Assembly: GCA_029262915.1 (NCBI GenBank)
Contig: JAJCYN010000276.1
Location: 1 to 14,633 of the forward strand
Source of the DNA: Flavobacteriales bacterium
GTDB lineage: Bacteria; Bacteroidota; Bacteroidia; Flavobacteriales_E; Vicingaceae
Length of the DNA: 14,633 nt
Reading direction: 5' to 3'
Position 1 is the stretch's first letter, and each line of letters opens with the position of its first letter. The translations under genes were made by a program, and so were the position numbers. The notes below the pieces were generated by a model. It had not been told where the DNA came from and ran no database searches. It saw only the letters and a program-made list of their open reading frames with translations. Shown in pieces: positions 8,290-14,633 of this stretch.

Positions 8290-8808
8290 TTATTTATTTT
8301 TATTCAAATTAATATCTTTTAATGTTGACCACCTTGGGTCATCTTCTACTTCTTTTTTTTGTTCAATTTTTTCAAGCTCATCAATCACTTTTTGATTGCA
8401 TAATCCTTCAAAATGTATTCTTTTTTGAGGAAGATTTATGTGTATAAATTCGTAAATATATCTTGCTACGTTTAACTCGTGTTCGTGTTGAGGAAGTATT
8501 AAAATATCATCGGTTTCGTCATATTGCTCATTTCCAAACTTTACAATTAACTTTTCTTCACCATCCACATCTACATCAACTTCATCTAAACATCTATCAC
8601 AAGGAACAGTAATTGTTCCTGTAAAATCAAACGTTAACACCATCATTGTTGATTGTTTTTTAAATGCTAAATCTATCTTAAAAGATGATTTTTCAAACTC
8701 AAAACAATCAAATTCCTCAAAGAACGTATTATCCACATTAAACTCATAAAAATGAGTCCCCTGTTTCAACCCTTCAAACTTAATTATATATTCACTTAAA
8801 CTTCTCAT
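8290..8808 (-). CDS. DUF177 / YceD family protein linked to 23S rRNA and L32
   Basis: A 172-residue member of the DUF177 (YceD) family, which in bacteria and plant plastids has been linked to 23S rRNA accumulation or processing and is almost always encoded directly before rpmF. The central motif is TVPCDRCLDEVDVDVDGEEKL with the CxxC pair C70/C73. An acidic middle part (YDETDDILILP) and the characteristic C-terminal DPRWSTLKDI (157-166) follow. The start at 8808 gives MRSLSEYIIKFEGLKQG, a normal flavobacterial beginning, and lies about 19 nt after the inferred transcription start. The molecular activity is not established. The assignment rests on the CxxC, the DPRW tail and the adjacency to rpmF. 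Confidence 0.9.
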   Translation of the reverse strand: MRSLSEYIIKFEGLKQGTHFYEFNVDNTFFEEFDCFEFEKSSFKIDLAFKKQSTMMVLTFDFTGTITVPCDRCLDEVDVDVDGEEKLIVKFGNEQYDETDDILILPQHEHELNVARYIYEFIHINLPQKRIHFEGLCNQKVIDELEKIEQKKEVEDDPRWSTLKDINLNKNK

Positions 8809-8833
8809 TCTCCAATTTTTAAGCGAAAGTCCG

Positions 8834-8863
8834 CAAAGGTATGAATTTATTCAATACTGCAAA
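8834..8863 (-). promoter_or_regulatory. Bacteroidetes-type promoter for the yceD-rpmF operon
   Basis: On the minus strand TTTG (8863-8860), an 18-nt spacer and TACCTTTG (8841-8834) match the Bacteroidetes primary-sigma consensus at every fixed position. The -7 element ends 25 nt before the ATG at 8808. The spacing is the same as in the promoter at 4005-4034. The remaining part of this 176-bp divergent region (8864-8984) should also contain a plus-strand promoter for the OmpA-like gene, but I see no convincing one. Confidence 0.7.
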
Positions 8864-8984
8864 AAAACATATCTTTTTTTTAACGATAAAACGGTTTTTA
8901 ATAATAGGCTGTTTATAAATATCCCTAGAGACCAACTAACACCGTAATATTAAAGGATATTATTGTCTTTTAAAACAGTATATA

Positions 8985-9992
8985 ATGGTCATGAAAAAGC
9001 ATTACTTTATCTACATTCTAATTATAGGAACATTTTTTTCGTGTGTACCAGCAAAAAAATACGAAGAGCTAAAAGCAAAGCAACAAGCTTGTAGAGATGA
9101 AGTTTCTGCGCTTAAAGCACTCAATCAAAGTTTAGAAGAACAAAACAACGAATTAAAAGCCTCAGTTAGTTCACTACAAAAAAAGGTGGTACAATTTCAA
9201 AATGACGTGGAAAAAAAACGTTTGAATTATGAGAAAATGGTAAGAGATTACAACACTCTAAATAAGACATTTCAAGCATTGTTAAGCGACAATAAAAAAC
9301 AATCTTCCAAAAACAAGTCAACTACTAGCAAGTTAATGACACAATTGCAAGAGACCCAAGTTGAATTACAGGCTCAAGAAGATGCCCTTCGCACAATAGA
9401 ATCAACATTATTGGAAAAAGAAGCTGATTTAAAAAAGCTATCTGCTGATTTGGAAGCTCGTGAAAAACGTGTTAATGAATTAGAAGCAATCATCAATAAA
9501 AAAGATGCAGCCTTAGCTAATTTAAAAAAGAAGGTAAAAGAAGCATTACTTGGTTTTGAAAACAATGGTTTAACCATAGAACAGAAAAACGGAAAAGTGT
9601 ATGTTTCTTTAGATGAGAGCTTATTATTCGCTTCTGGCAGTTACACGGTCGGGGCTAAAGGAACGGATGTTCTTAAAAAACTAGCCAAAGTGTTAGAAGG
9701 CAGTTCAGATATTGACGTAGTTGTTGAGGGACACACTGATAATGTTCCTTTAAAAAGCAAAGGGGATATTGAAGACAATTGGGACCTAAGTGTAAAAAGA
9801 GCTACATCAGTAGTAAAAATTATCACTACAAGTAGTAAAGTAAACCCTAAACGATTAACCGCAGCTGGTAGAGGAGAAAACAAACCATTAGATTTATCTA
9901 AAAATATAGAAGGAAGAAAAAAGAACAGAAGAATTGAAGTAATTCTTACCCCTAAATTAGATGAGTTGTTTGAGTTATTAGAAAATAATTAA
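8985..9992 (+). CDS. OmpA-domain lipoprotein with a long coiled coil
   Basis: A probable outer-membrane lipoprotein that anchors the envelope to peptidoglycan. MKKHYFIYILIIGTFFSC gives a lipoprotein signal with C20 as the lipidated residue (the -3 position is F, slightly off the classic LxxC). The second ATG (8991, M3) gives the more usual MKK start and may be the true one. Residues about 25-205 are rich in K, E, Q and L with heptad spacing and predict a long coiled coil. The C-terminal OmpA peptidoglycan-binding domain (about 205-325) shows VVVEGHTDNVP (D252), NWDLSVKRA (265-273, R272), AAGRGENKPL and NRRIEVIL (314-321). D252 and R272 correspond to the residues that bind diaminopimelate in studied homologues. 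There is no beta-barrel, so this is not a porin-type OmpA. The next gene starts 23 nt downstream on the same strand. Confidence 0.88.
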   Translation: MVMKKHYFIYILIIGTFFSCVPAKKYEELKAKQQACRDEVSALKALNQSLEEQNNELKASVSSLQKKVVQFQNDVEKKRLNYEKMVRDYNTLNKTFQALLSDNKKQSSKNKSTTSKLMTQLQETQVELQAQEDALRTIESTLLEKEADLKKLSADLEAREKRVNELEAIINKKDAALANLKKKVKEALLGFENNGLTIEQKNGKVYVSLDESLLFASGSYTVGAKGTDVLKKLAKVLEGSSDIDVVVEGHTDNVPLKSKGDIEDNWDLSVKRATSVVKIITTSSKVNPKRLTAAGRGENKPLDLSKNIEGRKKNRRIEVILTPKLDELFELLENN

Positions 9993-10015
9993 TCATTACT
10001 AAATATTATTTACTG

Positions 10016-10354
10016 ATGGAAGATTATACTACAAATTGGTCTAGAAATGAATTTAAAGCCTACCTTCTGCTTTACTGTGCCAATGCTGATTTTATTGAAA
10101 CTACAGAAGAAAGTGAAATAATAAAATCAAAAATAGATAGCGAAACATACAACAGTATTCACAAAGAATTTAACAACGACAATGATTATCAAAGCCTTCA
10201 AAAGATTTTATCTACTATAAAAAGGTTTGAATATTCGGAAGAGCAAATTGACATATTATTTAGTAAAATAAAAGAATTGTTTTTGTCTGACGGAGAATAC
10301 GATACAATTGAACGGAATTTATATATTGGTCTTAAACATCTTTTAAGTAAATAG
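10016..10354 (+). CDS. Small protein of unknown function, possibly TerB-like
   Basis: A 112-residue soluble, acidic, all-helical-looking protein (Asp, Glu, Lys, Ile and Leu rich) without signal peptide or membrane segment. The arrangement YLLLYCANADFIETTEESEIIKSKI near the start and [24 protein letters not shown] at the end resembles the two halves of the TerB-like helical fold (a helix, a short acidic ADx... loop, then a helix). That similarity is only by eye and is an inference. It follows the OmpA-like lipoprotein gene by 23 nt and may be co-transcribed with it. Its last 12 bp overlap the 3' end of the convergent truB. Function not assigned. Confidence 0.72.
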   Translation: MEDYTTNWSRNEFKAYLLLYCANADFIETTEESEIIKSKIDSETYNSIHKEFNNDNDYQSLQKILSTIKRFEYSEEQIDILFSKIKELFLSDGEYDTIERNLYIGLKHLLSK

Positions 10355-11101
10355 CTTATCGATATCTTCTATTTTTGTAGCATGCTCAATTTTAAATTCA
10401 CCTATTCTTGTTCGTTGTAATTGAGAAAGGTGTCCACCTGAATTTAATTTTTTACCAAAATCACGAGCAATAGCACGAATGTAAGTTCCTTTAGAACAAA
10501 CTATTCTAAACTTAAAATGAAGCCCTTTTTCGTAAGGTTTTTCTTGGTTAATTTTTGACTTGTTATCATCTCTAATTATGAATTCAGGAGCATCACACAA
10601 TTCTACATCAAACTCTTCAATTATGATCTTATTCGATTTGAGTTGCACTTCTTCTCCTTCACGAGCATATTCATAAGCTCTCTTCCCATCAATTTTTTTT
10701 GCAGAATGCATTGGAGCAATTTGTTCTTGTTGTCCAATAAATGTTTTTGCCATTTTTTTTATTAACTCTTCAGTTATATGATCTGTAGGATACACAATAT
10801 CTACTTCTTTTTCTAAATCATAAGAAGCCGTAGTTGCTCCAAGAGTAATAATGCCTCTGTACTCTTTTTCCTGACCTTGTAATTCTTCTATCTTTTTTGT
10901 GAATTTACCGGTGCAAAGAATTAACAAACCAGTTGCCAAAGGATCTAATGTCCCTGCATGGCCAACCTTTATTTTTTTGAGATTATACTTCTTTCGAATT
11001 AACCATCTTACTTTATTTACCACATCAAAAGAGGTCCAACTTAAAGGTTTGTCAATTAGAATTAGTTGTCCAGTTTGAAATTTGCTTTGTTCTTGCTCCA
11101 T
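10343..11101 (-). CDS. truB: tRNA pseudouridine(55) synthase
   Basis: TruB makes pseudouridine 55 in the T-arm of tRNAs and also acts as a tRNA chaperone. The 252-residue protein shows [19 protein letters not shown] (motif I), [20 protein letters not shown] with catalytic D53, [36 protein letters not shown] (substrate-loop region) and the RNA-binding motif [20 protein letters not shown]. It is shorter than E. coli TruB (about 314) because the C-terminal PUA-like part is absent or minimal, which is common in this phylum. The gene is last in the ftsX-DUF3098-uppP-truB run. A TATTTTTG at 11123-11116 (minus strand) could be a -7 element, but it has no matching -33 element and would leave a very short leader. 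Confidence 0.96.
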   Translation of the reverse strand: MEQEQSKFQTGQLILIDKPLSWTSFDVVNKVRWLIRKKYNLKKIKVGHAGTLDPLATGLLILCTGKFTKKIEELQGQEKEYRGIITLGATTASYDLEKEVDIVYPTDHITEELIKKMAKTFIGQQEQIAPMHSAKKIDGKRAYEYAREGEEVQLKSNKIIIEEFDVELCDAPEFIIRDDNKSKINQEKPYEKGLHFKFRIVCSKGTYIRAIARDFGKKLNSGGHLSQLQRTRIGEFKIEHATKIEDIDKLFT

Positions 11102-11128
11102 TTAATTTCTATTATCAAAAATATAAAC

Positions 11129-11219
11129 TGTCATATCGAGCATAACCGAGGTATCTTTTGGATTCATAGCTCTGTTTCAATAGATTCCTCTATTTCGTTA
11201 CACTCCAATCGGAATGACA
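11129..11219. repeat. Inverted-repeat element, TGTCAT...ATGACA type (91 bp)
   Basis: The sequence between truB and uppP begins TGTCATATCGAG and ends ATCGGAATGACA. The end arms match at 9 of the first 11 positions when one is reversed and complemented. Inside, the left arm TAACCGAGGTATCT and the reverse complement of the right arm (TAACGAAATAGAGGAATCT) share the TAACGA...GAGG-ATCT core, so a long imperfect hairpin can form. From memory, TGTCATTCCGA...GAGGAATCT elements recur between genes in Bacteroidetes genomes; a genome-wide copy count cannot be made here. It encodes no protein and ends 5 nt from the uppP stop codon. Confidence 0.7.
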
Positions 11220-11224
11220 AATGG

Positions 11225-12016
11225 TTAAACTAGAGAATAAACAATTGCCACAACACCAACAACCAAACAGTAATAGGCAAAATATTTTAATTTACTTTTC
11301 TTAACCAATTTAATCATCCAAGTACAGGCCAAAATACCAGTTACAAAAGCAGCAATAAATCCTACTCCATAATTCAATATTGAACCATCAATAGTTTCAA
11401 AGGCACCATCCAACACATCTTTTGCCATCTTTCCTAAAATGAGTGGTACTACCATTAAGAAAGAAAATCGAGCTGCCTTTTCTCTATCAATTCCCAACAA
11501 TACAGATGTTGAAATGGTTGCTCCTGAGCGAGAAATTCCTGGCAAAATAGCTATCGCTTGAGAAATTCCAATGAGGATTGCTTGCCAAATTCCTACTTTT
11601 TTATCGGTGTTTTTAGCTCTATCAGCAAATATCAAAAGAATAGCGGTAACGATAAGCATTGAACCAACCAACAAAACTTTACCTCCAAAAAACTGTTCTA
11701 TTTCATCATTAAATAAAATTCCAACCAAACCTGCTGGAATCATTGATAAAACAATGTTTAATGAAAATTTGAATTCATCATTATTTTTAAATTTAAATAA
11801 GCCTTTAATTAAATTAATAATGTCTTTTCTAAAAACTACAATAGTGCTTAATGCTGTTGCTCCATGTAACACAACCGTCATTAACATACTTTCTTCAGGA
11901 ACAGAATTATCTCCCAAAATAACTTTAGCTAATTCTAGATGACCACTACTACTTACAGGTAGAAATTCCGTTAACCCCTGAATGATTCCTAAAATGATTG
12001 CTTCTAAAATTGACAT
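11225..12016 (-). CDS. uppP: Undecaprenyl-diphosphate phosphatase
   Basis: UppP (BacA) is an integral membrane enzyme that dephosphorylates undecaprenyl diphosphate to regenerate the lipid carrier for peptidoglycan and other envelope polymers; high levels give bacitracin resistance. The 263 residues contain about eight hydrophobic segments. Motif 1 is IIQGLTEFLPVSSSGH at residues 11-26, with Q13, E17, S22-S24 and H26. Motif 2 is LPGISRSGATIST at 158-170, including R163. These match the BacA/UppP family, not the PAP2 phosphatases. It lies downstream of ftsX and DUF3098 and upstream of truB. Unlike the other genes of this run it is bounded on both sides by interspersed inverted-repeat elements. 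Confidence 0.95.
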   Translation of the reverse strand: MSILEAIILGIIQGLTEFLPVSSSGHLELAKVILGDNSVPEESMLMTVVLHGATALSTIVVFRKDIINLIKGLFKFKNNDEFKFSLNIVLSMIPAGLVGILFNDEIEQFFGGKVLLVGSMLIVTAILLIFADRAKNTDKKVGIWQAILIGISQAIAILPGISRSGATISTSVLLGIDREKAARFSFLMVVPLILGKMAKDVLDGAFETIDGSILNYGVGFIAAFVTGILACTWMIKLVKKSKLKYFAYYCLVVGVVAIVYSLV

Positions 12017-12032
12017 TGAAATGTATTATTTA

Positions 12033-12109
12033 CGTCATTGCGAGGTACGAAGCAATCTTATTGTAATTGTGAGATTACTTCACTCCACTATGTTTCATTC
12101 GCAATGACG
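12033..12109. repeat. Inverted-repeat element, CGTCATTGCGA...TCGCAATGACG type (77 bp)
   Basis: The ends form a perfect 11-bp inverted repeat (CGTCATTGCGA at 12033-12043 and TCGCAATGACG at 12099-12109). Further in, AGCAATCT on the left pairs with AGATTACT on the right, with one mismatch, and the right arm has an extra TTCACTCCACTATGTTTCAT stretch that would bulge or pair with the GGTACGAAG segment. From memory this matches a family of intergenic repeats seen in many Bacteroidetes genomes. It fills most of the 101-bp gap between DUF3098 and uppP. A plus-strand open frame that starts inside it (MRGTKQSYCNCEI...) is a repeat artefact and not a gene. Confidence 0.78.
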
Positions 12110-12117
12110 GCAAATTA

Positions 12118-12366
12118 CTACTTAGCTTTCTTTAAGATTCCCCAACCTACTATTCCTAAACCAGCAAGAATCATTAATGGAGCAACGTACATTCGCTGTG
12201 TGTTGAATAATTCTTCGCTAAAAACTGCTGGATCATCAGAGCCTCCACCAGACATTAAAAAATAACCAATAATTGCAAGACCAGTTCCGACAGCCATTAG
12301 GATATAGTTTTGCTTGCCAAAGGCAAAATCCTGATTTAGTTTATTGTCATTATTTTCTTCACTCAT
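12118..12366 (-). CDS. DUF3098 family small membrane protein
   Basis: An 82-residue inner-membrane protein with a polar N-terminus (MSEENNDNKLNQDFAFGKQNY), a first membrane helix at about 20-38 (YILMAVGTGLAIIGYFLMSG), a short loop with DDPAVFSEELFNTQRMYVAP, and a second helix at about 59-78 (PLMILAGLGIVGWGIL) ending in KKAK. The FAFGKQNYILM start and the ELFNTQRMYVAPLMILAG segment fit DUF3098, a Bacteroidetes family of unknown function usually encoded next to ftsX. The conserved position between ftsX and uppP suggests a role in division or envelope synthesis, but this is inference. The stop lies 8 nt from the repeat element. Confidence 0.85.
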   Translation of the reverse strand: MSEENNDNKLNQDFAFGKQNYILMAVGTGLAIIGYFLMSGGGSDDPAVFSEELFNTQRMYVAPLMILAGLGIVGWGILKKAK

Positions 12367-12435
12367 ATTTTTTAATTTTTTGTGACCAAACTCATATTAT
12401 GTGAGGTTTAGCTTTTTAAAGCGATTCTGTACCTC

Positions 12436-13311
12436 TTAATATAGGTCTCCTGTTTCTATTCGTAAATATTTTCGGACTGCTAAGTTAGTAGAAATCCACG
12501 AAATAATAATTCCTAAGATTATTACTATAAGAAATAGTGCCCCATAAAGTTCAATGTTTTTAAAATCTATTAACTCTGGAAACTGTTGCTGTAAATAATA
12601 TAAAAAAGTAACAATTAACCCAATTGCTATAAAAGCAGCAACTATTCCATTTCCAATTCCTTGTGCAACAAAAGGTCTTCTAATAAAAGAATGACGTGCA
12701 CCAACCAATTGCATGGTTTTAATTAAAAATCGTTTGGAGTAAATTGATAACCGAATTGTATTGTTAATTAATGCCATTGCAATTACCAATAACAAAGCAC
12801 TAAACCCCAATAAATATAAACTGATTTTTTTCATATTTTTATTGACTGCATCTACTAAATCTGCTTGGTAAAATACTTCTTTAATTTTGGTGTTTTCCAA
12901 TAAAGTCACTTCAATGTTTGCCAAACTATCTGGATTTGCATAAGCAGCATTTAACTTCACATCAATAGAAGGTAATAATGGATTTTCACCAATAAATTTA
13001 ACAAATTCCTCTCCTAATGCTTCTTGAAATTCTTCCGCAGCAACATCTGGATCAATAAATATTGTTTCTTTAACAAAAGATTCCGTGTCTAATAAATCTT
13101 TAATGTGTTTTACCTCTTGTTGCTTAATTCCTTTATTTAGAATAATAGAAAACCCTATGTTTTCTTTTACGTGATTAGAAATCTGTTTGGCATTTAAAAT
13201 AATTAAGCCTAACATTCCCAACATAAAGAGCACCAGAGAAATACTAATAATAGTAGTAAGATAAGACGATCTTAATCTTCTTTTTGAATGTTTGTTTTCT
13301 GTTCCCGACAT
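12436..13311 (-). CDS. ftsX: Cell division protein FtsX (ABC-type permease)
   Basis: FtsX is the membrane partner of the ATPase FtsE and couples division to peptidoglycan-hydrolase control. The 291 residues show the family layout: a basic cytoplasmic N-terminus (KHSKRRLRSSYLTT), membrane helix 1 at about 18-42, an extracytoplasmic domain of about 120 residues (to about 163), then three membrane helices near 165-185, 215-238 and 252-276. The cytoplasmic segment IRLSIYSKRFLIKTMQLVGARHSFIRRPF is the conserved part expected to contact FtsE. ftsE is not in the window, which is usual when the two genes are unlinked in Bacteroidetes. It is divergent from leuS and first in the ftsX-DUF3098-uppP-truB run. 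Confidence 0.93.
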   Translation of the reverse strand: MSGTENKHSKRRLRSSYLTTIISISLVLFMLGMLGLIILNAKQISNHVKENIGFSIILNKGIKQQEVKHIKDLLDTESFVKETIFIDPDVAAEEFQEALGEEFVKFIGENPLLPSIDVKLNAAYANPDSLANIEVTLLENTKIKEVFYQADLVDAVNKNMKKISLYLLGFSALLLVIAMALINNTIRLSIYSKRFLIKTMQLVGARHSFIRRPFVAQGIGNGIVAAFIAIGLIVTFLYYLQQQFPELIDFKNIELYGALFLIVIILGIIISWISTNLAVRKYLRIETGDLY

Positions 13312-13422
13312 AAAAAATAATTGCTTGCAAGATATTATTAAACTCCTTGATTAACAACTTAATTGTTCAAAAATACTGCTAAATATTGTTAATTTCGCAG
13401 CGTATTAATAGACTTATTAACG
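13312..13422. promoter_or_regulatory. Divergent ftsX/leuS intergenic region with two weak -7 candidates
   Basis: This 111-bp AT-rich region must drive ftsX leftward and leuS rightward. For leuS, TAATTTCG (13390-13397) resembles TAnnTTTG and would give a leader of about 20 nt, similar to the two stronger promoters in the window, but the nearest upstream TTG (13363-13365) is 24 nt away, slightly too far. For ftsX, TATTTTTG on the minus strand (13375-13368) matches the -7 consensus but no TTTG lies at a suitable distance. Both calls are tentative. Confidence 0.3.
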
Positions 13423-14633
13423 ATTCAATATCAATTTAACGAGATTGAAAAAAACTGGCAAAAGTATTGGGCTGAAAACAAAATTTTTGCTGCAGAAGAC
13501 AATTCTGTAAAACCGAAATTTTATGTATTGGATATGTTTCCATATCCTTCTGGAGCAGGTTTACATGTTGGTCATCCGTTAGGATATATTGCATCTGATG
13601 TTTATGCTCGTTATAAAAGATTAGAAGGATATAATGTGTTGCATCCTATGGGATATGATTCATTTGGATTGCCTGCCGAGCAGTATGCTATTCAAACAGG
13701 GCAGCATCCAGCAACTACTACCAAAACAAATATTGAAGGCGGAACAGATAAAGAAGGAAATATCATTCCTGGTTACAGAAAGCAGCTTGATAAAATTGGT
13801 TTTTCTTTTGATTGGGACAGAGAAGTAAGAACTTCAGAACCTAATTATTACAAATGGACACAATGGATTTTTAAACAAATTTTCAATTCGTGGTACAACA
13901 AAGAAACAGATAAAGCTGAAAGTATTGACACCTTAATTGAAATTTTCAAAGCGGAAGGAAACATTAATATAAAAGCTGCTACTGAATTCGATGAAGTTTT
14001 TACAGGATTAGAATGGAATGCATTAAGCGAAGAAGAGCAACAGCAACTACTAATGAACTACCGCTTAACCTATTTATCTGATACTTGGGTAAACTGGTGC
14101 CCAGTATTGGGAACTGTTTTGGCCAATGATGAAATTAAAGATGGTGTTTCAGAGCGTGGCGGACATCCTGTTGAGCAAAAATTAATGCGCCAATGGAGTA
14201 TGCGAATTACCGCTTACGCAGAACGTTTATTAAAGGATTTAGAAACTGTTGATTGGACAGATTCTATTAAAGACATACAACGCAACTGGATAGGAAAATC
14301 TCAGGGAGCCGCAGTTCATTTTGATGTAGATGGTTTTGATGATAAAATTGAAGTCTTTACTACTCGTCCTGATACTATTTTTGGAGTTTCCTTTATGGTG
14401 TTAGCACCAGAACACGAGTTGGTTTCAAAAATTACCACAGTTGAACAGAAAGATAAGATTGAGGCTTACCAAAAAGCAGCTTCATTAAAATCGGAAAGAG
14501 ATAGAATGAGCGATGTAAAAACTATTTCTGGTGAATTTACAGGAGCTTATGCCATACATCCTTTTACTGGAGATAAAATTCCTGTTTGGATTGGTGATTA
14601 TGTGTTGGCAAGTTATGGTACAGGAGCGGTAAT
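13423..14633 (+). CDS. leuS: Leucyl-tRNA synthetase (3' end outside the window), apparent ATT start
   Basis: LeuRS charges tRNA-Leu and edits misactivated amino acids. About 403 codons are visible, less than half of the usual length. Motifs in order (numbered from the ATT): [18 protein letters not shown] at 2-19, the class I HIGH-type motif in [18 protein letters not shown] (HVGH 48-51), [32 protein letters not shown], and the editing-domain threonine-rich motif TTRPDTIFG at 313-321. The frame ends in SYGTGAV, shortly before the usual editing-site aspartate. The insert [14 protein letters not shown]... before the WCP segment is typical of Bacteroidetes LeuRS. The frame is open back to a stop at 13390-13392 and contains no ATG, GTG or TTG before the conserved region; ATT 13423 sits exactly where Met precedes Q-Y-x-F in relatives. 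Either AUU initiates, or the assembly carries a base error. Confidence 0.93.
   Translation, partial: MQYQFNEIEKNWQKYWAENKIFAAEDNSVKPKFYVLDMFPYPSGAGLHVGHPLGYIASDVYARYKRLEGYNVLHPMGYDSFGLPAEQYAIQTGQHPATTTKTNIEGGTDKEGNIIPGYRKQLDKIGFSFDWDREVRTSEPNYYKWTQWIFKQIFNSWYNKETDKAESIDTLIEIFKAEGNINIKAATEFDEVFTGLEWNALSEEEQQQLLMNYRLTYLSDTWVNWCPVLGTVLANDEIKDGVSERGGHPVEQKLMRQWSMRITAYAERLLKDLETVDWTDSIKDIQRNWIGKSQGAAVHFDVDGFDDKIEVFTTRPDTIFGVSFMVLAPEHELVSKITTVEQKDKIEAYQKAASLKSERDRMSDVKTISGEFTGAYAIHPFTGDKIPVWIGDYVLASYGTGAV

Noticed and set aside
12038..12265. Plus-strand open frame starting MRGTKQSYCNCEITSLHYVSF
   Set aside because: It begins inside the CGTCATTGCGA repeat element and runs antisense through the DUF3098 gene. 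Its N-terminus is just the translated repeat.
4066..12412. Identical 13-nt word TGTGAGGTTTAGC in two intergenic regions (4066-4078 and 12400-12412)
   Set aside because: A shared 13-mer is about what chance allows in an AT-rich 14.6-kb window. The surroundings differ and there is no common structure.
12411..12422. Short palindrome GCTTTTTAAAGC between ftsX and DUF3098
   Set aside because: The stem is only five base pairs with a two-nucleotide loop, and no T-run follows on either strand.
13408..13422. ATA (13408) or ACG (13420) as the leuS start
   Set aside because: Both would add residues before the position where relatives have Met, and neither is a better initiator than ATT 13423.
13634..13828. 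Plus-strand open frame of 64 codons in the leuS region
   Set aside because: It is an out-of-frame shadow. The leuS frame is continuous through here and carries the HIGH-type motif and other conserved LeuRS sequence.
1..14633. A novel defence, secretion or biosynthetic system
   Set aside because: Nearly all genes are recognisable core genes in orders common to Bacteroidetes. The only unassigned proteins are the repeat protein, DUF3098 and the 112-residue protein, which are not clustered together.

Overview
The window looks like a chromosomal housekeeping region of a low-GC member of Bacteroidota, most likely Flavobacteriia. Four things suggest this: AT-rich DNA with almost no Shine-Dalgarno sequences; two promoters of the Bacteroidetes type (TTTG, 18 nt, TAnnTTTG); family markers such as DUF3098, a YwqK/MORN_2 repeat protein and a two-domain UspA; and a LeuRS of the Bacteroidetes form with a long insert. 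No tRNA, rRNA, CRISPR array, transposase, phage gene or recognisable defence system was found. No stretch longer than about 180 bp lacks a gene or an identifiable element.

Layout. (1) 1-2185, plus strand: the 3' part of tsf, then pyrH and frr, the classic translation/UMP-kinase cluster, with a strong hairpin terminator between tsf and pyrH. (2) 2207-3970, minus strand: a secreted protein of about 20 tandem MORN_2 repeats with its own promoter. (3) 4082-7970, minus strand: fabH-accB-accC-usp, which covers fatty-acid initiation, both halves of the biotin carboxylase system and a tandem universal stress protein, closed by a terminator. (4) 8037-8863, minus strand: promoter, yceD(DUF177)-rpmF, then a directional terminator. 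(5) 8985-10354, plus strand: an OmpA-domain lipoprotein with a long coiled coil and a small TerB-like protein of unknown function, ending tail-to-tail with truB. (6) 10343-13311, minus strand: ftsX-DUF3098-uppP-truB, an envelope/cell-division and tRNA-modification group. (7) 13423-14633, plus strand: the 5' part of leuS, cut by the window end.

How the genes work together. The window joins translation (EF-Ts, RRF, L32, the L32-linked DUF177 protein, TruB, LeuRS), nucleotide supply (PyrH), fatty-acid synthesis (AccB/AccC/FabH) and envelope building (UppP, FtsX, the OmpA-like lipoprotein).

Most notable observations. leuS has no ATG, GTG or TTG start in frame; an ATT sits exactly where the initiator Met is expected. 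Two different inverted-repeat elements (TGTCAT...ATGACA and CGTCATTGCGA...TCGCAATGACG) sit immediately on either side of uppP. The rpmF terminator stem depends on four consecutive G-U wobbles and so can form fully in only one direction. I do not see convincing evidence of a new multi-gene system.
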